Positions 44,281-55,984 of a stretch of 64,000 nucleotides of DNA are shown here, piece by piece. Source of the DNA: Petrolisthes cinctipes (Eukaryota > Arthropoda > Malacostraca > Decapoda > Porcellanidae); contig JAWQEG010000282.1 of NCBI GenBank assembly GCA_033782935.1, positions 1 through 64,000 of the forward strand, read 5' to 3'. The notes beneath the pieces were generated by a model. The model was not told the DNA's origin. It was given only the letters and a program-made list of their open reading frames with translations, and ran no database searches. Numbering within the stretch: the first letter of the stretch is position 1; each line of letters begins with the position of its first letter. A program made the translations under genes and the position numbers.

Positions 44281-44545
44281 TTTGTATGAGTCTCGCTCCA
44301 ACATTTGTGGAGTGTGGACATTCTCATGGCGCTCTGCCTGCATTGTTGTTTGTGTTGTTTTTGCGTTCTTGTTTGTGTGTTGTTGTTTGTACATTCTTGT
44401 TTGTGTGTTGCTATTTCTGTGGTGTTGCTGGTGTTTTGTCTGTTGTGGTTGTGTGTATTGTTTTGTTGTGATTCTCTGTGTTTAGGTGTGTGTGTGATTG
44501 AGTGTATAGTTGTTCGTGTGCAGTTGTTTGCTTCCCATGTAGGCC

Positions 44546-45797
44546 TTGCCTGGCCTGATGGAGAGCGTGGATTCCTGCTTGGAGGCCGACTTGGTAATGA
44601 TGGAGGACGACGAGGCTCCAGTTGCAGATCACTGGCCTGAGCTGCCCTCACGCAACCCTCCCCACCTCTCCTCGTCCGATTTCTCGCAGGATTCCGATGG
44701 TGTGGCCTGTTTGCCTCCGGCTGCCAAGACGGCGAAGGGTGCTCCAGCTGTACACAACGTACCTTCTCTGCCTCACCCTGGTGCTTCTTCCTTGTATACC
44801 CAATCCTTGCCCTCGTCCAAACTTTCTGATTTTGCCCCGAGAAATACCTATGTCTAGCTCTCTTTCCCTGGAAATCCATCTACAGACACAAAGATGCATT
44901 GGTTGTCTGATGTCAACAGCGCATTCCAGTTGTAGCATGAACTGGCTGAAGTCAAGGTGGCTGCCATCACCTACTAGTTTTTCTACATCTCTAGGAAGCG
45001 TCAAAACATCATGGATAGAGTCAATTATGGTGAATTTTTGTCTCTGCCCCTCATTCTTCAAGACTCAACCGAATGGCCCACCTCCAATTGAGATTTCCTT
45101 TGATTTCCTCCCCTGTCTTCCACTGTGTGAGGTGCGGAAACTTCATAATGACCAGCCTTGGTGCTACAGGTGCTGGGGAGTTGGGCATATCTCCTAGTAC
45201 TGTTCTGCCAGGCCGAAGTGTGCATGGTGTGCCGCTGACCATGATTCCAAGACGTGTCCTGTCAGGGGTGAACCATCACGTCCTGTTGCCTCAACCTCTT
45301 AGCCTTCACCTCCTGATGATACGTCTCGATGGAAGTGTCCACGATGCCTTCAGCCAGAGGTTAACGTCTGGCATGGATGTACTCGACGTCAAGCCCAGGC
45401 TCGTGCTTCTACTCTTGTGCCGCCTCCACCACCATCACCTCCCCAGTCTGCTCCTCCTACCAGCCCTGCCTCGCCTTCGGACCTGGCCCTCTGCAAGTCT
45501 GTCACTACCCTCATGGTACGGTGTACGGCTCTCGAGAACTGCTTCTCCACCCTTGAAGCCAGGATTAATGGGCTGGTTGCCATTTAGGCTGTGAATGACT
45601 CCAAACTCTCCACCTTGGTTGAGGCTCAGCAGGCCATCATCTACACTGTCACCACCATTACTGAAAGGATGGATAGTGTTGCATCCCTCCTTGAAAAGCT
45701 TTACGAGTCAGTTCATTCTACTGGTCCATCTTCTTCTCCAGGTCGCTCATCTGCCCCCACTCCCCGGACTTCTACCTCCAAACACAGAGTTTGCTAG
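44546..45797 (+). pseudogene. I-like LINE ORF1 (zinc-knuckle Gag-like protein), interrupted
   Basis: ORF1 of the I-like LINE; proteins of this kind bind RNA and form the retrotransposition particle. N-terminal part 44,546-44,857 (GLMESVDSCLEADLVMMEDD). From about 45,080, in frame with 45,591-45,797, come three zinc-knuckle-like motifs: CYRCWGVGHIS(stop)YC, CAWCAADHDSKTC and CPRCLQPEVNVWHGC. A linker PPPPPSPPQSAPPTSPASPS (about 45,420-45,480), then LALCKSVTTLMVRCTALENC and a helical region (FSTLEARINGL, ITERMDSVASLLEKLYESV) follow. In-frame stops, all TAG, are at 45,195, 45,300 and 45,585, and there is at least one frameshift near 44,860-45,080. This linker is the single-copy relative of the 39/52-bp satellite. 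Confidence 0.8.
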
Positions 45798-46660
45798 TGA
45801 TTGTCAGCTGGATGTCATCTCCTGGAATATATGTGGTATTACCAGTCATGCTAAGCTCACTCAACTAAAGGTCTACGTTTTTGGTCATCATGCCAGTGTT
45901 ATTTTTCTCCAGGAAGCATTTCCAGGATGGCCAACCATTGCTGGGCAAGCTCCTCCCCTCTCAGGTTCTGTGCCAAATGTTCATCTAGTAAGGAATAGTC
46001 TCCTGACTTACATATATAGCTCCTTGCCACTTCGCCTCCTCTGTATCTCATCTGATTCTGACATGACCTTTCAGCTATTTGAGGTTCTACCTGGGGATGG
46101 AGTACTCCAATTATGTAATGTCTATTCTGCCCAAGCTAGACTTACTCTTGAGGCTCTTTATTCTCAAACAGTGCATGGTATGGTGTATATGGGAAATTTT
46201 AATGCTCGACATTCTGACTTGGGTGATGGATCTGGCTCTACTAATCGTAATGGTGTTCGTCTCTTTTTATACATCTGCAAGCAACATCTGACATGCTGAG
46301 ACACTGGCGGTGCCCCTCATTGCCGGGAGGTACTCTGGATTACGTCGTCTCGTGTGGCCTCATAGCATCTCAGGTTCAGTGCTCCTCCATGCCAGATTTA
46401 TTCTCTGATCATGTCGCTCTTCGGTTTCATTATTCTCTACCTGCTGGGTCAAGTGCTTCAGCCACTCGTTTGCGTATTGTTGTGCCCCATAAATATTGCC
46501 CGACTCACATATTATTTATGGCCCATGTATTCCCTGCATTTCACATATCTTCACCTGAACAGTTGTACTCAGATCTTGTTTCTGCTAATCATGACTTTTA
46601 TAGGCTATCGGTCTCCTGGCCACACCTTCAACATTGCCATAATGTCCACTCCTAGACGCT
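45790..46660 (+). pseudogene. I-like LINE ORF2: endonuclease domain
   Basis: Starts LDVISWNICGITSHAKLTQL, then VIFLQEAFPGW (catalytic Glu), VLPGDGVLQLCNVYSAQARL and VYMGNFNARHSDLGDGSGST plus NRNGVRL, where the usual catalytic GDFNAR is GNFNAR. After a TGA near 46,300 it continues in another frame with GGTLDYVVSCGLIASQVQC and LFSDHVALRFHYSLPAGS, which holds the terminal SDH. These are apurinic-endonuclease-type motifs that nick the target in non-LTR elements. Stop, frameshift and the Asp-to-Asn change make it inactive. Confidence 0.85.
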
Positions 46661-46859
46661 GGATGCACGTATACAGGAGGCGAAGCAGGAGGCTTTACGT
46701 GATGGCCTTTTGTGACAAGCCAACCCAACCCCTGACCTGCACCATCGTTACTAAATATCTAGGGACGCTTTAGTCACCCTACAGGAGTGTGCTCACACTG
46801 AGTCTTGGTAGCAGTTCATAGACAGCATCAACCAGCAAACAAGTGTGGCTTCTATGTAG

Positions 46860-48080
46860 CGCCTCATCAATCAGGTTGTTAAAAAGATACCAGCCACTGC
46901 CCATCATCACACTCCCACCGTCTATGCCCAACACCTTGTCGATGTCTGGTCAGAACAATCTACCCCAGCAAGTCTACCCATTCACATATAAAATCCACTT
47001 GCTTCCCGTGCTGCTATCCATCAATTACGTCTAATGTCTGCTCTTTTGCAAGATGATGACAATGATGATGTAGAGCAGATAACCAAGGAGGAGTTGCGCC
47101 GTGCTCTCTCTCGGGGTAGAGCTTCTTCTCCTGGTGATGATGGTACAACTTATGCTGTGCTTTGCCTACTTCAACAAGTTCCCGGGAACCTTCTACTTCG
47201 ACTGTACAATCTCTGTCTTCGTGATGGTTGTGTACCACTAGCCTGGACCAGCAGTACAATAATACCCATCCCTAATCCCAGCACTGCGAAGTTCAGGCCT
47301 ATTTCCCTTACTTCCTGTTTTTGTAAGGTTATGGAGAGAATCTTACTTAATCATCTTGTGTACCGACTGCAGGATCGCCTTTCTCCATGGCTGTTTGGTT
47401 TCCTTTCCCAGCAGAGCACACACCACTGCCTAGTCGACCTGTACTCTTGCCACTCTTGTGAGGTGGCATTCATTGATCTTCGAAGTGCTTTCGATGTTGC
47501 TAATAGAGACGTCATGTTGGATCAACTGGTTGAATTTGGATGGAGGGTAATCTACTATGGTGGATTCCGGGTTACCTCAGTAACAGGACCTCCCGTGTGT
47601 GGACTCAGTCATTTGCACTGTTTTCATCTTGGTACACCTCAAGGAGGTGTTCTCTGCCTATTTTTATTTAATATTCTGATGCATCGGTTGCTCGCTTCTC
47701 TCCCTAATATTCCTGGAACTACAATTACGTGCTATGCTGATGATATCAGTGTTCATTCCACCTCACCAAGGGATCTCCAGCGGTTTCTTGACTCCTTTTC
47801 TGTGGCCTCCTCTCTCTGTGGCATTATTGTCTCTCCAGATAAGAGCAGAATATTCACCTGTCACCTTCCTCAAGCTCGGCCAGTATTCACCATTGGAAGG
47901 ACTGTCATTCTCATGTGTTCCCAGAACCGCTACCTGGGTGTACCAATCAATATTTGGCCAGTTGACCCTGCCAAGCCTCAAGACCATCCCTTTGTCCAGG
48001 ACTTGTTGGGTCGTCTCCAGCGCCGACCATCTATATTCCTTTTATCCGTTCAGTTGTTGATTACCTCTCCCTTGCTTTGA
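46860..48080 (+). pseudogene. I-like LINE ORF2: reverse transcriptase domain
   Basis: The open frame 47,034-48,080 (348 codons) contains ITKEELRRALSRGRASSPGD, TSSTIIPIPNPSTAKFRPIS, VAFIDLRSAFDVANRDVMLD, HLGTPQGGVLCLFLFNIL, TITCYADDISVHS (catalytic YADD intact) and RYLGVPINIW. The frame extends upstream to about 46,870 through one TAA (about 46,987). It is the best preserved part of this LINE. YADDIS together with the downstream RNase H domain points to the I-type group, not Jockey; that placement is from memory of family features. Confidence 0.85.
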
Positions 48081-49352
48081 TTTAACTTCCTAGGGCTACT
48101 CTGGAAACTTTAGAGAAATTTCAAAATATAGATATGAGAATAATTCTCGGCAGTCCCATGTCGACCAGGATAGTGAATATGCAGCGTAAGTTGCATCTTC
48201 CCCTATTAGTCGAAACAATTTACTCAAATGTTACTTGCTTCACTGCCAAGTGCCTCCATTTCCCATATCTTTCACCCCACTACTGGCATATAGTCAGGAC
48301 TTCTCTTACTTAAACCAAACTCCCCTGTCCCTCCCATACTGCCTGCTGGATGTATTCTTATAAGGTCTGTTTCCTCTATGCTTCGTAGTCTTAATATAGA
48401 TATAATGGTTGTAGACATCCCCTCAGGGCCCCCTCCATGGATGTTACCAATACCTGATGTGAGCTTCACACCTACTTCCAAGTCGGAACTGCCTTCTCTG
48501 TAACCACTCTAGCTAAACATTTTGTGAACTGTATGCCATTCTGGATGCTGTTAGTCTTGTTTGTCAACGTGGAGTGAATTCTGCCATTTTTTGTATCTCC
48601 AAACCTACCCTTCATTCCCTCTCTATTGTTCAGCCCACACACACTACTGTTGTTCAGCAGATTTTGTCGTTTTTGGCCTTATTGCGTCATCGTAACTTGA
48701 CTGTCAAATTTTTATGGGTGCCAGACTCGCGAAGGAGGCCTGCCATCTGCCTCCTCGTGGTGTTGGACATCCTCTCTCCCTAACATGTTTCCTCTATAGA
48801 GTCTGCTCCGCTGCTCTTCTCCCTGTACGGCGGCGCAGTCTGTCTGCCAGCACAAATATTCCTACCGTCATCGGGAACTCATGATTCGAAGGCACAATGT
48901 AGTCTCTGCTCGTTTGAGGCTTTGCTACCGGCCACCGTGGCAGGTTGCTGGGATGCAGGGTGAGCCTTCCTTCACTGAGTATCGCTTGTGTTGAGCGCTT
49001 CGTGCTAACACTATAGAGCACTATTGCCTGGCCTGCCCCACTGTCCGACATTTGCTGCCTCGGGGCCTGCCACTTGATGTGGTTTGTTGACACCTGCTGA
49101 ACCACCAGGTTCTGGAGGAACTTCTGGTATGCCACCCTCGTTTTGATGGATTAACGTGGTCATATGTAAATATTCGTCTGAATTTTCGTGTTTCATTCTG
49201 TTATGCTTTCGTGATGTGTGTGTGTGTGTGTATGTGTGAGTGTGTATGTGTGAGTGTAGTCATTGGATGTTCATGTGTCCCGCTTACCCTTATGTTTTGT
49301 TGTCTCTCTTTTAATTGACACCATGGTTCAAAAAAAAAAAATAATAAAAAAA
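48081..49352 (+). pseudogene. I-like LINE ORF2: thumb, RNase H remnant, zinc-type tail and poly(A)
   Basis: RATLETLEKFQNIDMRIILG and RKLHLPLLVE follow the RT. A decayed RNase H is readable as ELYAILDAVSLVCQRGVNSA, IFCISKPTLHSLS and LLRHRNLTVKFLWVP (48,510-48,725), with the usual Asp lost at the ISK position. Then EHYCLACPTVRHLLPRGLPL and LLNHQVLEELLVCHPRFDG form a Cys/His-rich tail (49,015-49,150). Frameshifts separate the parts. (GT)n sequence follows, and the element ends with an A-rich tail at 49,330-49,352. Beyond it a gag gene resumes, so this is the 3' end of the insertion. Confidence 0.75.
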
Positions 49353-49883
49353 TATGCAGATGTTCTTAAGTCTTACAATATATTGGTCAGGATTCTCACC
49401 CACTTCCGGCTTAGAATCTCTAAATTTGACCCTATAACCGTCCTCAGTCAAGTTAACTCTCTTCAACACTGCATTTTTAACCTGATCGTAGTCCAAGGCT
49501 GACGTATCTGAAAGCCTTGAATACACGCTGAGAGCTGTACCCGTCAACAGAGTACTTAGTGCAGTTGCCCAAGTCTCTTTTGGCCACTCTTTTTGACTAG
49601 CGAATCGCTCATATCTCAACAGGTAACTGTCTAATTCATCATTACCTTCCACAAACACCGGAAGTTTGGGAGCCTTGGCTCGAACCACCTCTTGCGTTCC
49701 TCTCTCCGGTTGTGCTGATACTTCTAGCTTCTCTAACTCGAGCTCATGTTTTCTCTGTGCTTCTCGATCTGCGACTTCCTTCACATCTCGTTCTGCTGCT
49801 TTTTCGGCTTCTCTTTCCATTCTCTCCTCTGTTTGAAATTCAGACAAGAGTTTTCTTACCTCTTGGCCAATATCCAATTTCAA
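49353..49883 (-). pseudogene. Ty3/Gypsy-type gag fragment, truncated by the LINE
   Basis: The minus-strand frame starts MKLDIGQEVRKLLSEFQTEE, has a Glu/Arg-rich coiled-coil-like stretch, then KLPVFVEGNDELDSYLLRYE, GTALSVYSRLSDTSALDYDQ, KRVNLTEDGYRVKFRDSKPE and GENPDQYIVRLKN. This is the capsid-like pattern of Gypsy gag proteins that resemble SCAN-domain proteins. The frame is clean up to 49,353, where the LINE poly(A) begins. Protease, RT and integrase are not present in the window. It is about 95 bp downstream of the LTR and primer-binding site. Confidence 0.8.
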
Positions 49884-49957
49884 CCAATGCTTCCATTCTA
49901 TTCATTTTTATGGCACTTAATACACTGCAAGATCTGCTTTATTCATCCAATACACCC

Positions 49958-49977
49958 GATCCCAGTCAGGCCCCCAT
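49958..49977 (-). other. Putative primer-binding site
   Basis: On the minus strand, directly after the LTR end, A then TGGGGGCCTGACTGGGATC. The position and the TGGGGGC start fit a Gypsy-type tRNA primer site. The tRNA cannot be assigned by eye. Confidence 0.55.
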
Positions 49978-50853
49978 TGTCACAGATTCATTAGGATCGG
50001 GATTGATGAAGCACACCAAACACAGTTTTATATAATAATTTATCTTAATAGGCACAAACCACCATTAACTAACACCACAATTTCCGATAAAATCCAACAC
50101 CACCACTCATCCCCACTGAACACAAGTAATAAATAACAATTGAATATTAAACCCCAACAAACACTCTAACCCCACTCATGACAAGTATAGGACCACCACA
50201 CCACACAGTGGGACAGTCTGGTAGCCCTCCTTCCCACAATAGGTAAGTAGGCAAAAGGCAGGTCGCTCCTTCCACACACAGATAGATGGACAGCTCATTC
50301 CACCACACTGATAACGTAGCTGGGTGATAGGCAGGCAGCTCCTTCCCAACAACCAGCAGGTGGGTGATAGGCAGACAGTTCCTTCCCCACACTGATAGGT
50401 GGGCGATAGGCAGACAGCTCCTTCCCCACACTGATAGGTGGGTGATAGGCAGGCAGCTCATTCCCCACACTGATAGGTGGGTGATAGGCAGACAGTTCCT
50501 TCCCCACACTGATAGGTGGGCGATAGGCAGACAGCTCCTTCCCCACAACCAGCAGGTGGGCGACAGGCAGGCATCTCCTTCCTCACACTGATAGGTGGGT
50601 GATAGGCAGACAACTCCTTCCCCACAACCAGCAGGTGGGCGACAGGCAGGCATCTCCTTCCCCACACTGATAGGTGGGCGATAGGTAGACAGTTCCTTTT
50701 CCATACAGACAGAGATTCCTGTGCATCCCAGTACGGACACCTTGGTTAGCTGGTGCGTTCTGCCAGTCACAGTTCAGGACTCGTCGACTAAGTGTCAATC
50801 AGCTCCACAAACAAGATAACCACCTATCTGCCCAGTTCATGAAATTTGTTACA
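49978..50853 (-). mobile_element. Gypsy-type LTR, 876 bp, containing a 39-bp minisatellite
   Basis: Plus-strand edges TGTCACAG and TTTGTTACA give TG...CA termini in either direction. It lies upstream of the primer site and gag in the correct order for a minus-strand element. The outer edge abuts CTTGAGAAG, which belongs to an I-like ORF1 (LEKICVSV, compare LEKLYESV at 45.7 kb), so the retroelement entered an older LINE copy. No second LTR in the window. Confidence 0.65.
50320..50700. repeat. 39-bp minisatellite inside the LTR, about 10 units
   Basis: Units built from TTCCCCACACTGATAGGTGG and GCGATAGGCAGACAGCTCC. Some carry CACAACCAGCAGGTGGGC in place of CACACTGATAGGTGGG. The 39-bp period keeps a 13-residue minus-strand repeat (GKELSAYRPPISV) open. 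Confidence 0.9.
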
Positions 50854-51418
50854 CTTGAGAAGATTTGTGTGTCAGTCTCTTCTTTTGGTTTGTCTCCTAC
50901 TCCAGGTCGTTCATCTGCCTCTACTCTCCGGAGGCTTCTTCCTCCAAACATAGGGTTTGCTCTTAATGTCATCTCCTGGAGCATCTGTGGTATCACCAGT
51001 TATGTTAAACTCAGTCAACTCATGGTGTTTGTTTTTCCTCATCAGCCGAGTATTTTCTTTCTCCAGGAAGTATTTCCAGGATGGTCTCTCACCTCTGGAC
51101 AAACTCTTAACTTGCATACTTAGCTTCTAGCACATCACCTTCTTTTGTACCTCCACCGATCCTGACATGACCTTTCAGCTTCAGGAAGGTACTCTGGATC
51201 TCATCCTCACATCTGGACTGATAACATCTCAGAACCAGTGCTCCATGGTGTCAGTTTTATTCTCTGTTCATGTCACACTTTGGCTTCATTATATTCTACC
51301 TGCTGGGTCTACTGCTCCTGCCACTCGTTTACATATTGCTGTGCCTGTAAATCATTATATTCTACCTGCTGGGTCTACTGCTCCTGCCACTCGTTTACAT
51401 ATTGCTGTGCCTGGAAAT
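50854..51418 (+). pseudogene. I-like LINE fragment: ORF1 end and internally deleted endonuclease, second copy
   Basis: Nearly identical to 14,500-15,030: FALNVISWSICGITSYVKLS, FFLQEVFPGWSLTSGQTL, then MTFQLQEGTLDLILTSGLIT and the HYILPAGSTAPATRLHIAVP segment twice in tandem. The shared internal deletion shows that the two derive from one deleted ancestor. The right end meets hAT-like sequence at 51,419. Confidence 0.7.
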
Positions 51419-51899
51419 CAAGAGTGGGCAACCTTTCTACAGTAGACCAAAGGTCAGATGAGTCTTTCTGGAGCATGTCGAAGGCAGCAGTGACAAACGA
51501 GAACCACAAAGGGGTTTTGTACAAAACATTTATTGAAAAAAAAAAAACATACAAATTAGTGAGATTGTTTGGTGACATTGTTCATTGAAGAGTGTTCTTG
51601 GTAAACATACAAATTAGTGTGATGGTTAGTTATACTTGCCATAAACAATTGTTTCAATGTTCAGTTCAATGGATGAGAAACACAACAGAAGAATATCATT
51701 GAGGTAACAGTCCGAGAGCTGATAGTGAAGGTGAGACTTGGTGACCAGAGTACCAAGTCGCCTTGACTTGGAGAGAGTGTAGGGTTGACAAACAGTATTT
51801 GTCAGCAGTATTTGCAGGCCGGATTCTATTATTAATTCCGAGTATGTTCACGGGCCACACAATACAGAGTATTTAACAGTAACACTCTGTTCTTAGTTC

Positions 51900-51980
<81 letters not shown>

Positions 51981-52063
51981 TGACAAACAGTAATTGTCTC
52001 GGGCCGGACGATAGGCCTTCTTGGGCTGGATCTGGCCTGCGGGCCAAGGTTGGCCACCCCTTG
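51419..52063. mobile_element. Possible hAT-type non-autonomous element with a (GA)n inside
   Basis: The left edge CAAGAGTGGGCAACCTT and the right edge, reverse complement CAAGGGGTGGCCAACCTT, form an imperfect terminal repeat; GGGCCGGA-type subterminal sequence near 52,000-52,045 is common in hAT MITEs. (GA)n lies at 51,901-51,978. The left part matches 21,937-22,420. I see no 8-bp duplication, and related CGGGCCACACAATAnnnC sequence continues to 52,145, so nesting is likely. Confidence 0.4.
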
Positions 52064-52384
52064 CAGGCCGGATTCCATTATTAATTCGGAGTATGTTCAC
52101 GGGCCACACAATATGCCTCTGTGGGCCGGATGTTACCCGCTCCTACTCTAAATATAGCCTGATGGACATCTTATTTTTGACTCATATGTTACTTACTATT
52201 TACCTTTCTTTGCCGGACCAGTTATACTCTGATCTTTTCTTTGCCAGACATGTCGTTTACAAGTTATTTGTCTCCCAGACACACCTCCAACTTCGTTGTA
52301 CTGCTCATTCATAGATGCTTTACACAAGAGAGTTTTATACAAAGTAGTTGACAGTAACACTCTGTTCTTAGTTCATGAGAGAGA

Positions 52385-52550
52385 GAAAAAAAAATGTATA
52401 TATATGTAAGTGACAGGAAACGTGTGTGTGTGTGTGTGTGTGTGCTTGTGTGTTGGGTTCGTACTATCCCTATCGTTGTAAAATTTTTGACCATTAAATT
52501 CCTTCATGACTAACTTGGAATACTGTATAAAGGTAAAACTAATTTTGTGG

Positions 52551-52603
<53 letters not shown>

Positions 52604-52820
52604 CAATCTGAAATGCTTGTGATCCTCCCTAGATACAGAAAAGTTGTTTGGTAATTGTTAAACAAATATGGATCAATTGTCAAGCTTAAAATAAAGTATA
52701 CTACATTGATTTGCAAGAAGTAACAACACAATAATTGACAAAGGATTAAATTACTCGCAGTACACTGAAGTTCATTATCTAATTTGTATTATCTCTTCCT
52801 CCACTGTCCCTACGGATGCC
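52385..52820 (+). repeat. Duplicated block P4, left part
   Basis: Reverse complement of 21,650-21,220, including the (GT)n at 52,553-52,600 and the ATCTCTTCCTCCACTGTCCC stretch that also begins P1 and precedes P3. 52,385 marks the switch from direct to inverted similarity relative to 21-22 kb. Confidence 0.8.
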
Positions 52821-52829
52821 GCCATTACA

Positions 52830-52975
52830 CTATCACAAGGCCACACACACATTAACACTTACATTATGACAAGGCCACACACACATTAACACACATACAT
52901 TATTACAAGGCCACACACACATTAACACACACACACTATCACAAGGCCAAACACACATTAACACACATACAGTAT
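52830..52975. repeat. 36-bp GT/AC minisatellite, about four units
   Basis: Inverted counterpart of 20,330-21,215, with units of AAGGCCACACACACATTAAC. Confidence 0.9.
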
Positions 52976-53159
52976 ATAAACCCAATATCTTTCATGTATG
53001 TTTATCTTTTCTTGTAACACTACAGGAATATATTTTATTTGTATATGTGACATGTATTATTTTATTGCATTATATTTTGTCTAATATTAAAAATATACAG
53101 TATATATTAGATATATTGGGTACATCCTGTGATTAGTCCTGCAGGCAGTCGTAGGTTAT

Positions 53160-53837
53160 ATACTATGGGGTGGAGGGTAGGGTGTGTGAGGGGAAGGAGA
53201 GAGGAAGGATGGAGGGTAGGGTGTGTGAGGGGAAGGAGAGAGGAAGGATGGAGGGTTGGGAGGGAACGATGACGTAAGGGTTAGAAGAAGGAAGAGTAGG
53301 AATGAAGGAAAGGGAGGAAATTGTAGGAAGGGAAAGGAGAAAAAGATTAATGGGAAGGAAGTGAGGATTGGGGATAGTACAGGAGAGGAAGGGAGAGGAT
53401 ATGAAGCTGTAAAGAAAGGGAGGAGTGAAGGGGAAGGGGAGGGAAGGGAAGGGTAGGTAGGGTAAAGGAAGGGGAGGGAGAGGAACGAATAGGAAAATGT
53501 AAAGGCATTAATTTTATATTTGTCATCTTGGTTAGTGGGAAGGGTAACACATTGAAGATGTTAAAACTAGAGTCACAACAGTCACTTATCGTTCATCATT
53601 ATTTGTCTCTCATACAACATCTTTTCTCTGCCTAATATGTTACCAAGTCAATGTATTTACTTGTACATTACACATATAGTATATTGGTTTTCTTGGTGTG
53701 TTTTTTGTTGTCCATGTTGGTGTTCCTTCATTACTATTGTGTCACCCTCCTGTCCTCTACAACACACACAGGACTACTGTGTAAACTGTGGATAACAAAG
53801 ATTAGTATACACACAACCACTATGTTGTTAATTAAGA

Positions 53838-53910
<73 letters not shown>

Positions 53911-55510
53911 ACTATGACACTTACCTAGAGAAAGATTTTTAGGTTTCAGATCGTGAGCGTCATAATTACACTGTTAGCATTCGATGGAAAAAATGTAGAT
54001 GAAAGAAAATTGGAGTTTGTATTTTTATGACATGTTCTAGATGACTATAAGATATATTAATCTCAGAGTACAGACTTTAATGAATTAAAGATTAGCAACC
54101 TCCAGTTACAGCTTTCATTAAAGTAAGTTGTAGACATTCCAACCAGTGGCAATGTAGTAATTATTTCCCACAGAGCAGCGTTAACGACATAATATCAGGA
54201 ATTATCGTTGTTCTTTAACATTTATATTGCCAGTAATTCCAGTCATCAAAAAAGATTCTCGAACTTAATTATATAATTATAATACCAAAATTTCGAGCCA
54301 TCTAAAAAGATACTCGAACTAGATAAAGAAACAATCACATAACATCACAAATCCAAGAAATCAATCGAATATCTCGATAAAATATTTCTGGGTTGTGAAG
54401 CACTAGATCATAAATTACCAGGTTTAGTCTGGAAGCCGGAAAGTTAGTACTTACGGAGGCAGTGAAGAGAACACACCATACAGAGTGGATTATACAGGTG
54501 GGGAGAAGTGTTAGAGGGAATTCTCATATACGTGCAATACAAAAAGTCGTCTGGACATCAAGCTGCAACTCCAATACAACTTAATTTAACTAAGCAATAT
54601 ATCGTTTACTTCTCATGATAAGTATCCGATTATATACCAGCTGGCCAGTTAGGTAGGATAAGGATCGATTTAGAGATAACGTTACGACACAGGAACAATA
54701 CAAAGAATAAAGGAAGTTTCATATCCATTCGTAACGTAAATTTACAACATATGATATATTGTTTTTTTCATACTTATTTTTTACCTCTGGACTGTAGGGT
54801 GTCAGTAGCCCGTGAATCTTGCGAGGCCCCGAGATTATTGGGTGTTCCACTAGATGGGACAGTGAAGCTTCTTGGTGATGTTGGTACCGTAGCTTCTCTT
54901 CTGCCCCACTAGATGACGACACCTTATTTATACACGTCAATATCACTATCACTATATATAATTATAAATCATGCTACAATGAGCGACATACTAAAATAAT
55001 TAAGATTAATTTGTTTAGTGAAGGAGTTAACTTCGAACTCGTAAGTAAATATACGAAAGCCCGTGTGAAAGTTTTGTGTGAAAGTTGTTGTTAATCGAGG
55101 TCGGCTAGGGCGGTCGTGACAAGTAAATTTCATAACGGGCAACATTACCTTAGACCTAGTGTTGACTGACATTTTGGTAACCAGCTTTATAAACCCTGCC
55201 CCCCCAACCCTTCCCTCCCCTGGGACGCAGCACACATTGTTCTGTTCTGTGTTCACCTGCACCAACCACTATACTCTACCAAGCCCCTGTCATTATGACC
55301 ACACCTGACTCAGCCTTAAGGTCAGTGGATCACCTGGTACCCCTGGACTGAAGTCATCACTGAGACAGACTTATACACCAAGTGGAATAATATTGTTATC
55401 ACCTCTACTCTACACACCTGACACAGCCTTAAGGTCAGTGGATCACCTGCTACACCTGGACTAAGGTCAAGACAGACTTATACACCAAGTGGAATAATTT
55501 TGTTATCACG
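53160..55510 (+). repeat. Duplicated block P4, conserved non-coding part
   Basis: Matches P1 4,770-7,115 almost base for base and P2 in reverse. It contains a (GA)n tract at 53,841-53,908, the non-coding block 53,910-55,290 and one Jockey-like ORF2 scrap at 55,300-55,510. At 55,510 it jumps from ATCACGTC to TACCAAGTAATG, skipping DNA equivalent to P1 7,116-7,663. No gene recognised. Confidence 0.85.
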
Positions 55511-55511
55511 T

Positions 55512-55960
55512 CTACCAAGTAATGTGTGGAGGCCTCTTCTGACTGCTGGGAATCTGCTAATGTGAATTGTTTGCCTCTCACTGCCAAGACCGTCAAGAAT
55601 ACTTCGGCTGTGCATGACGTACTTGACTCTCAGTCTTCTTTGCCTTGCTCTGGTGCTTCGACCCCTACCCACTCCTGGTCCTCGTCTCATTCTCCTGCGT
55701 TTGCCGTGGGTGACACATGAGTCAAGCTCTCCTTTTCTATGGACATGAAGCTGCAGTGGTTGTTTGTCGTTAACAAGGCCCTCCAACTGCATCATGAACT
55801 GGCTGAAGAAAAGATGTCTACAGTCACATCCCGGTTCATCATCATCTCCAGAAAGTGTCAGGTCATTATCAAGAGAGTCAAGTATGGTGAATATTTTTGT
55901 CTCTCCCTCACATTCCTCAGGGTTCGCCTGAGAGTCCTCGTGTGGTTGCATAGTCGCCAA
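55512..55960 (+). pseudogene. I-like LINE ORF1 N-terminal fragment, P4 copy
   Basis: Counterpart of 7,665-8,095 (SANVNCLPLTAKTVKNTS, SLPCSGASTPTHS). The plus-strand 434-codon frame from 55,739 joins part of this fragment to the VNTR and the antisense RTE by chance. Confidence 0.6.
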
Positions 55961-55984
55961 GAAGATTTAATGTACCCCAGCTCC

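Noticed and set aside
44094..44879. 261-residue minus frame over the I-like LINE 5' region
   Set aside because: Low-complexity His/Thr/Tyr stretch from the (GTAT)n tract joined to the antisense of ORF1.
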